The position numbers were made by a program, and so were the translations under genes. 17,084 bases of DNA from Lentisphaeria bacterium UBA1724 (GTDB lineage Bacteria; Verrucomicrobiota; Lentisphaeria; Oligosphaerales; Oligosphaeraceae). Positions 15,665 through 17,084 of the stretch are shown in pieces (the stretch's first letter is position 1; every line of letters starts with the position of its first letter). The notes beneath the pieces are model-generated. The model saw only the letters and a program-made list of their open reading frames with translations. It did not search any database and was not told where the DNA came from. The DNA lies in NCBI GenBank assembly GCA_002315885.1, contig DCIO01000087.1, positions 1 to 17,084 of the forward strand, in the 5' to 3' direction.

Positions 15665-15682
15665 ATGTTCTGGTGTAGTATA

Positions 15683-16894
15683 CTACAGATTATCCCGCAG
15701 GTCCTGATTTTCGGCCCAATATGGATTCTTTCGGGAGATATCCACAGTATATGCGGGACGGTATTCGGGGACATCCAGTTTCAAGATGCCATTGCGGAGG
15801 TAGTTGACAATCCAGCGGGAGATTTTGAGGACCAGCATTTTTTTGCGGAGGCGTCCCTGCATATCTCGATTGAGGATATTTGGGAGAGTATCGGTGGTGA
15901 TGATATCGTCCACCACGTCGTCATTGAGATTTTCCTTGACTTCCTGGGAGGAGTTGAAGTGTGTAACGACGAAGAGGACTCGGGAGGCGCCTGCGGCCTT
16001 GAGCTGTTTGCAGCACGCCACGATGGTTCCGCCGGTGCGGACCATGTCATCGCAGACCACGACTTCACGACCCTTGATGTCTTCCAATTTGGTGGGGCTG
16101 GTATCGGCGGCGGTGATTGCGACCTGTCGTTCGCCAGTACGTTCCTTGGTCATGACCAGGAGGCTGGGGGTGCCCTTCAGGAGCATTCCGCTGGTTTCGC
16201 GGAGGTAGTTTTCGTAGATAGCCTTGGCAAAGGGCGTGGCGCCTTTGTCGGGTGCGCAGATGACAATGCCCTGGTTTTCAGCGGTGCTGTCCGTCAAAGT
16301 GGCGTGGTTTGCCAGATAGCTGGCGTAGAGTTCAGCGGGAGAGAGGTTAAAGAAATTGCCGTCGAAGAGCTTGGTGAAGACTTCCTGGACTGCCACGGAA
16401 TGGTTGTGGACAGTCATGACGGCGTCCACACCGGCGGTTTTCAGAAGTTGCGCGTAGAGCATGGAGCTCCAGGCCTGTCCATCGAATTTCTTGTAGTCGC
16501 TGACGGAGCGCTCGAAGGCAACTCGTCCGTGTTCCTTGCGGGGACCGCGGTCCTGTGCGCTGTAGAAGAGGTCGGGCTCCACCAGGATGACGCGCTCGGC
16601 GCCGTTGTCCTTTGCGGCGCGGGCCACCAGGAAGTTACGCATGGCGCGGGCATTGCGGGTATGCTGACCGCTGCAGGAGGAGACGATGATGATGGTCTTG
16701 TCCTTCAGGCCGTATCCGATATGCTCCAGGTCTTCCTCGTTGCTGATGAAACGGGGGCAGAACTCGGAGTTTGCGAACTGCTTGTAGGAGAGGATGTCGG
16801 AGATTTCCGTCTCCTGACGCATATAGTGGGCGATATCTAGTGCCAACGGATCATCGGCAATGGCGCCGACGACGATGTACTTGCCAGACAACAT
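15683..16894 (-). CDS. prs: Ribose-phosphate pyrophosphokinase (PRPP synthetase), long divergent form
   Basis: This 403-aa cytoplasmic enzyme is expected to make PRPP from ribose 5-phosphate and ATP, the precursor for nucleotides, His and Trp. The PRPP-binding loop V-V-V-C-D-D-M-V-R-T-G-G-T at 278-290 is nearly perfect. Other Prs landmarks in order: 'IIIVSSCSGQHTRNARAM' (about 68-85), 'YSAQDRGPRKEHGR' at 111-124 in place of the usual Y-A-R-Q-D-R, 'VHNHS' at 162-166 in place of D-L-H-A/S, 'CAPDKGA' at 213-219 in place of S-P-D-x-G, and 'TKERTGERQ' at 249-257 for the flexible catalytic loop. It is about 80-90 residues longer than typical Prs (about 315), partly between 115 and 140 and partly in a C-terminal tail after about 300. 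No Shine-Dalgarno sequence is visible before the ATG. A non-catalytic paralogue is possible but less likely. Confidence 0.88.
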   Translation of the reverse strand: MLSGKYIVVGAIADDPLALDIAHYMRQETEISDILSYKQFANSEFCPRFISNEEDLEHIGYGLKDKTIIIVSSCSGQHTRNARAMRNFLVARAAKDNGAERVILVEPDLFYSAQDRGPRKEHGRVAFERSVSDYKKFDGQAWSSMLYAQLLKTAGVDAVMTVHNHSVAVQEVFTKLFDGNFFNLSPAELYASYLANHATLTDSTAENQGIVICAPDKGATPFAKAIYENYLRETSGMLLKGTPSLLVMTKERTGERQVAITAADTSPTKLEDIKGREVVVCDDMVRTGGTIVACCKQLKAAGASRVLFVVTHFNSSQEVKENLNDDVVDDIITTDTLPNILNRDMQGRLRKKMLVLKISRWIVNYLRNGILKLDVPEYRPAYTVDISRKNPYWAENQDLRDNL

Positions 16895-16962
16895 GATGAA
16901 AAATGGGTTACTTGGGTGGAATGGAAAGAAGAATCGTAACGGCGGTTAATATAATGCTTCTT

Positions 16963-16985
16963 GCCCCTCGTTGCGCACGAGGGGC
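16963..16985. repeat. Strong hairpin upstream of prs
   Basis: GCCCCTCG (16963-16970) and CGAGGGGC (16978-16985) form a perfect 8-bp stem with a 7-base loop. It is not followed by a U-tract on either strand. It may end the transcript of an upstream gene outside the window or be part of the prs leader. Confidence 0.5.
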
Positions 16986-16995
16986 TGTCCTGAAT

Positions 16996-17084
16996 GCCGC
17001 AGGCGGTACGGGCGTTCACGCCGCCCCGTTGATTCCCCTGAAGAAGAAGCCCATGGCATGCGGGCCGCAGGCGGTACGGGCGTT
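16996..17084. repeat. 21-bp direct repeat at the right edge
   Basis: The same 21 bases, beginning GCCGCAGGCGG and ending GGGCGTT, occur at 16996-17016 and 17064-17084, 68 bases apart. The core CCGCAGGCGG is itself an inverted repeat, and the first copy continues into GGCG-TTCA-CGCC (17011-17022). The second copy runs to the window edge. No gene is seen between them, which suggests a dispersed intergenic palindromic repeat. Confidence 0.55.

Noticed and set aside
15538..15774. Small 78-codon minus-strand open frame across the prs terminator
   Set aside because: It runs through the terminator and overlaps the end of prs in another frame, with no ribosome binding site or family resemblance.
15665..16840. 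Long plus-strand open frame opposite prs (391 codons)
   Set aside because: It is the antisense shadow of prs. It shows no recognisable family motifs, while the minus strand encodes a clear PRPP-binding loop.
16837..17019. 60-codon minus-strand open frame upstream of prs
   Set aside because: It overlaps the prs start in another frame, crosses the strong hairpin at 16963-16985 and has no recognisable features.
1..17084. CRISPR array, tRNA, rRNA or insertion sequence
   Set aside because: No regularly spaced long repeats, cloverleaf, rRNA-like sequence, transposase or terminal inverted repeats were seen.

Overview
The window looks like chromosomal DNA from a member of the PVC superphylum, most likely a Lentisphaerota/Verrucomicrobiota-type bacterium. 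The reason is a dense set of prepilin-like proteins: four have the '[24 protein letters not shown]' leader together with an H-X9-DG type C-terminal motif, and they follow a four-gene cassette that resembles the 'Verru_Chthon cassette' described from Verrucomicrobium and Chthoniobacter. This taxonomic reading is inference; there is no rRNA or tRNA in the window. All 13 convincing genes lie on the minus strand, so the biology reads from right to left.

Reading right to left: a right-edge non-coding stretch with a 21-bp direct repeat and a strong hairpin (16895-17084); a divergent, long PRPP synthetase (prs, 15683-16894) followed by two tandem hairpins, the second a good terminator; a 410-bp gene-free region (15273-15682); the sliding clamp gene dnaN (14136-15272) with its terminator; a secreted 735-aa protein of unknown function (11724-13931) with its own terminator; then ten pseudopilin-type genes from 11473 down to 147, closed by a strong stem-loop at 86-122.

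The pseudopilin locus is transcribed in the order GspH-like, PilV/GspI-like, GspJ-like, a giant 1335-aa GspK/PilX-like protein, two GspG-like major pseudopilins, then four H-X9-DG proteins. Most gaps are 12-60 bp and several starts have clear Shine-Dalgarno sequences, so much of it is probably one transcription unit. The first four genes match the logic of a minor-pseudopilin tip complex (H-I-J-K). The two GspG-like proteins could form the filament body, and the four H-X9-DG paralogues look like exchangeable cargo or adaptor pilins. No ATPase, platform protein, secretin or prepilin peptidase is present here, so those would have to be supplied from elsewhere in the genome.

The most unusual non-coding signal is between dnaN and prs: nine 9-mers resembling T-T-W-T-S-T-A-C-A, spaced 11-12 bp apart over about 100 bp, four in one orientation and then five in the other. 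An AT-rich stretch lies next to them and a plausible dnaN promoter overlaps the outermost unit. These look like divergent DnaA boxes, and the region is a candidate chromosomal replication origin or a DnaA-type control region for dnaN.
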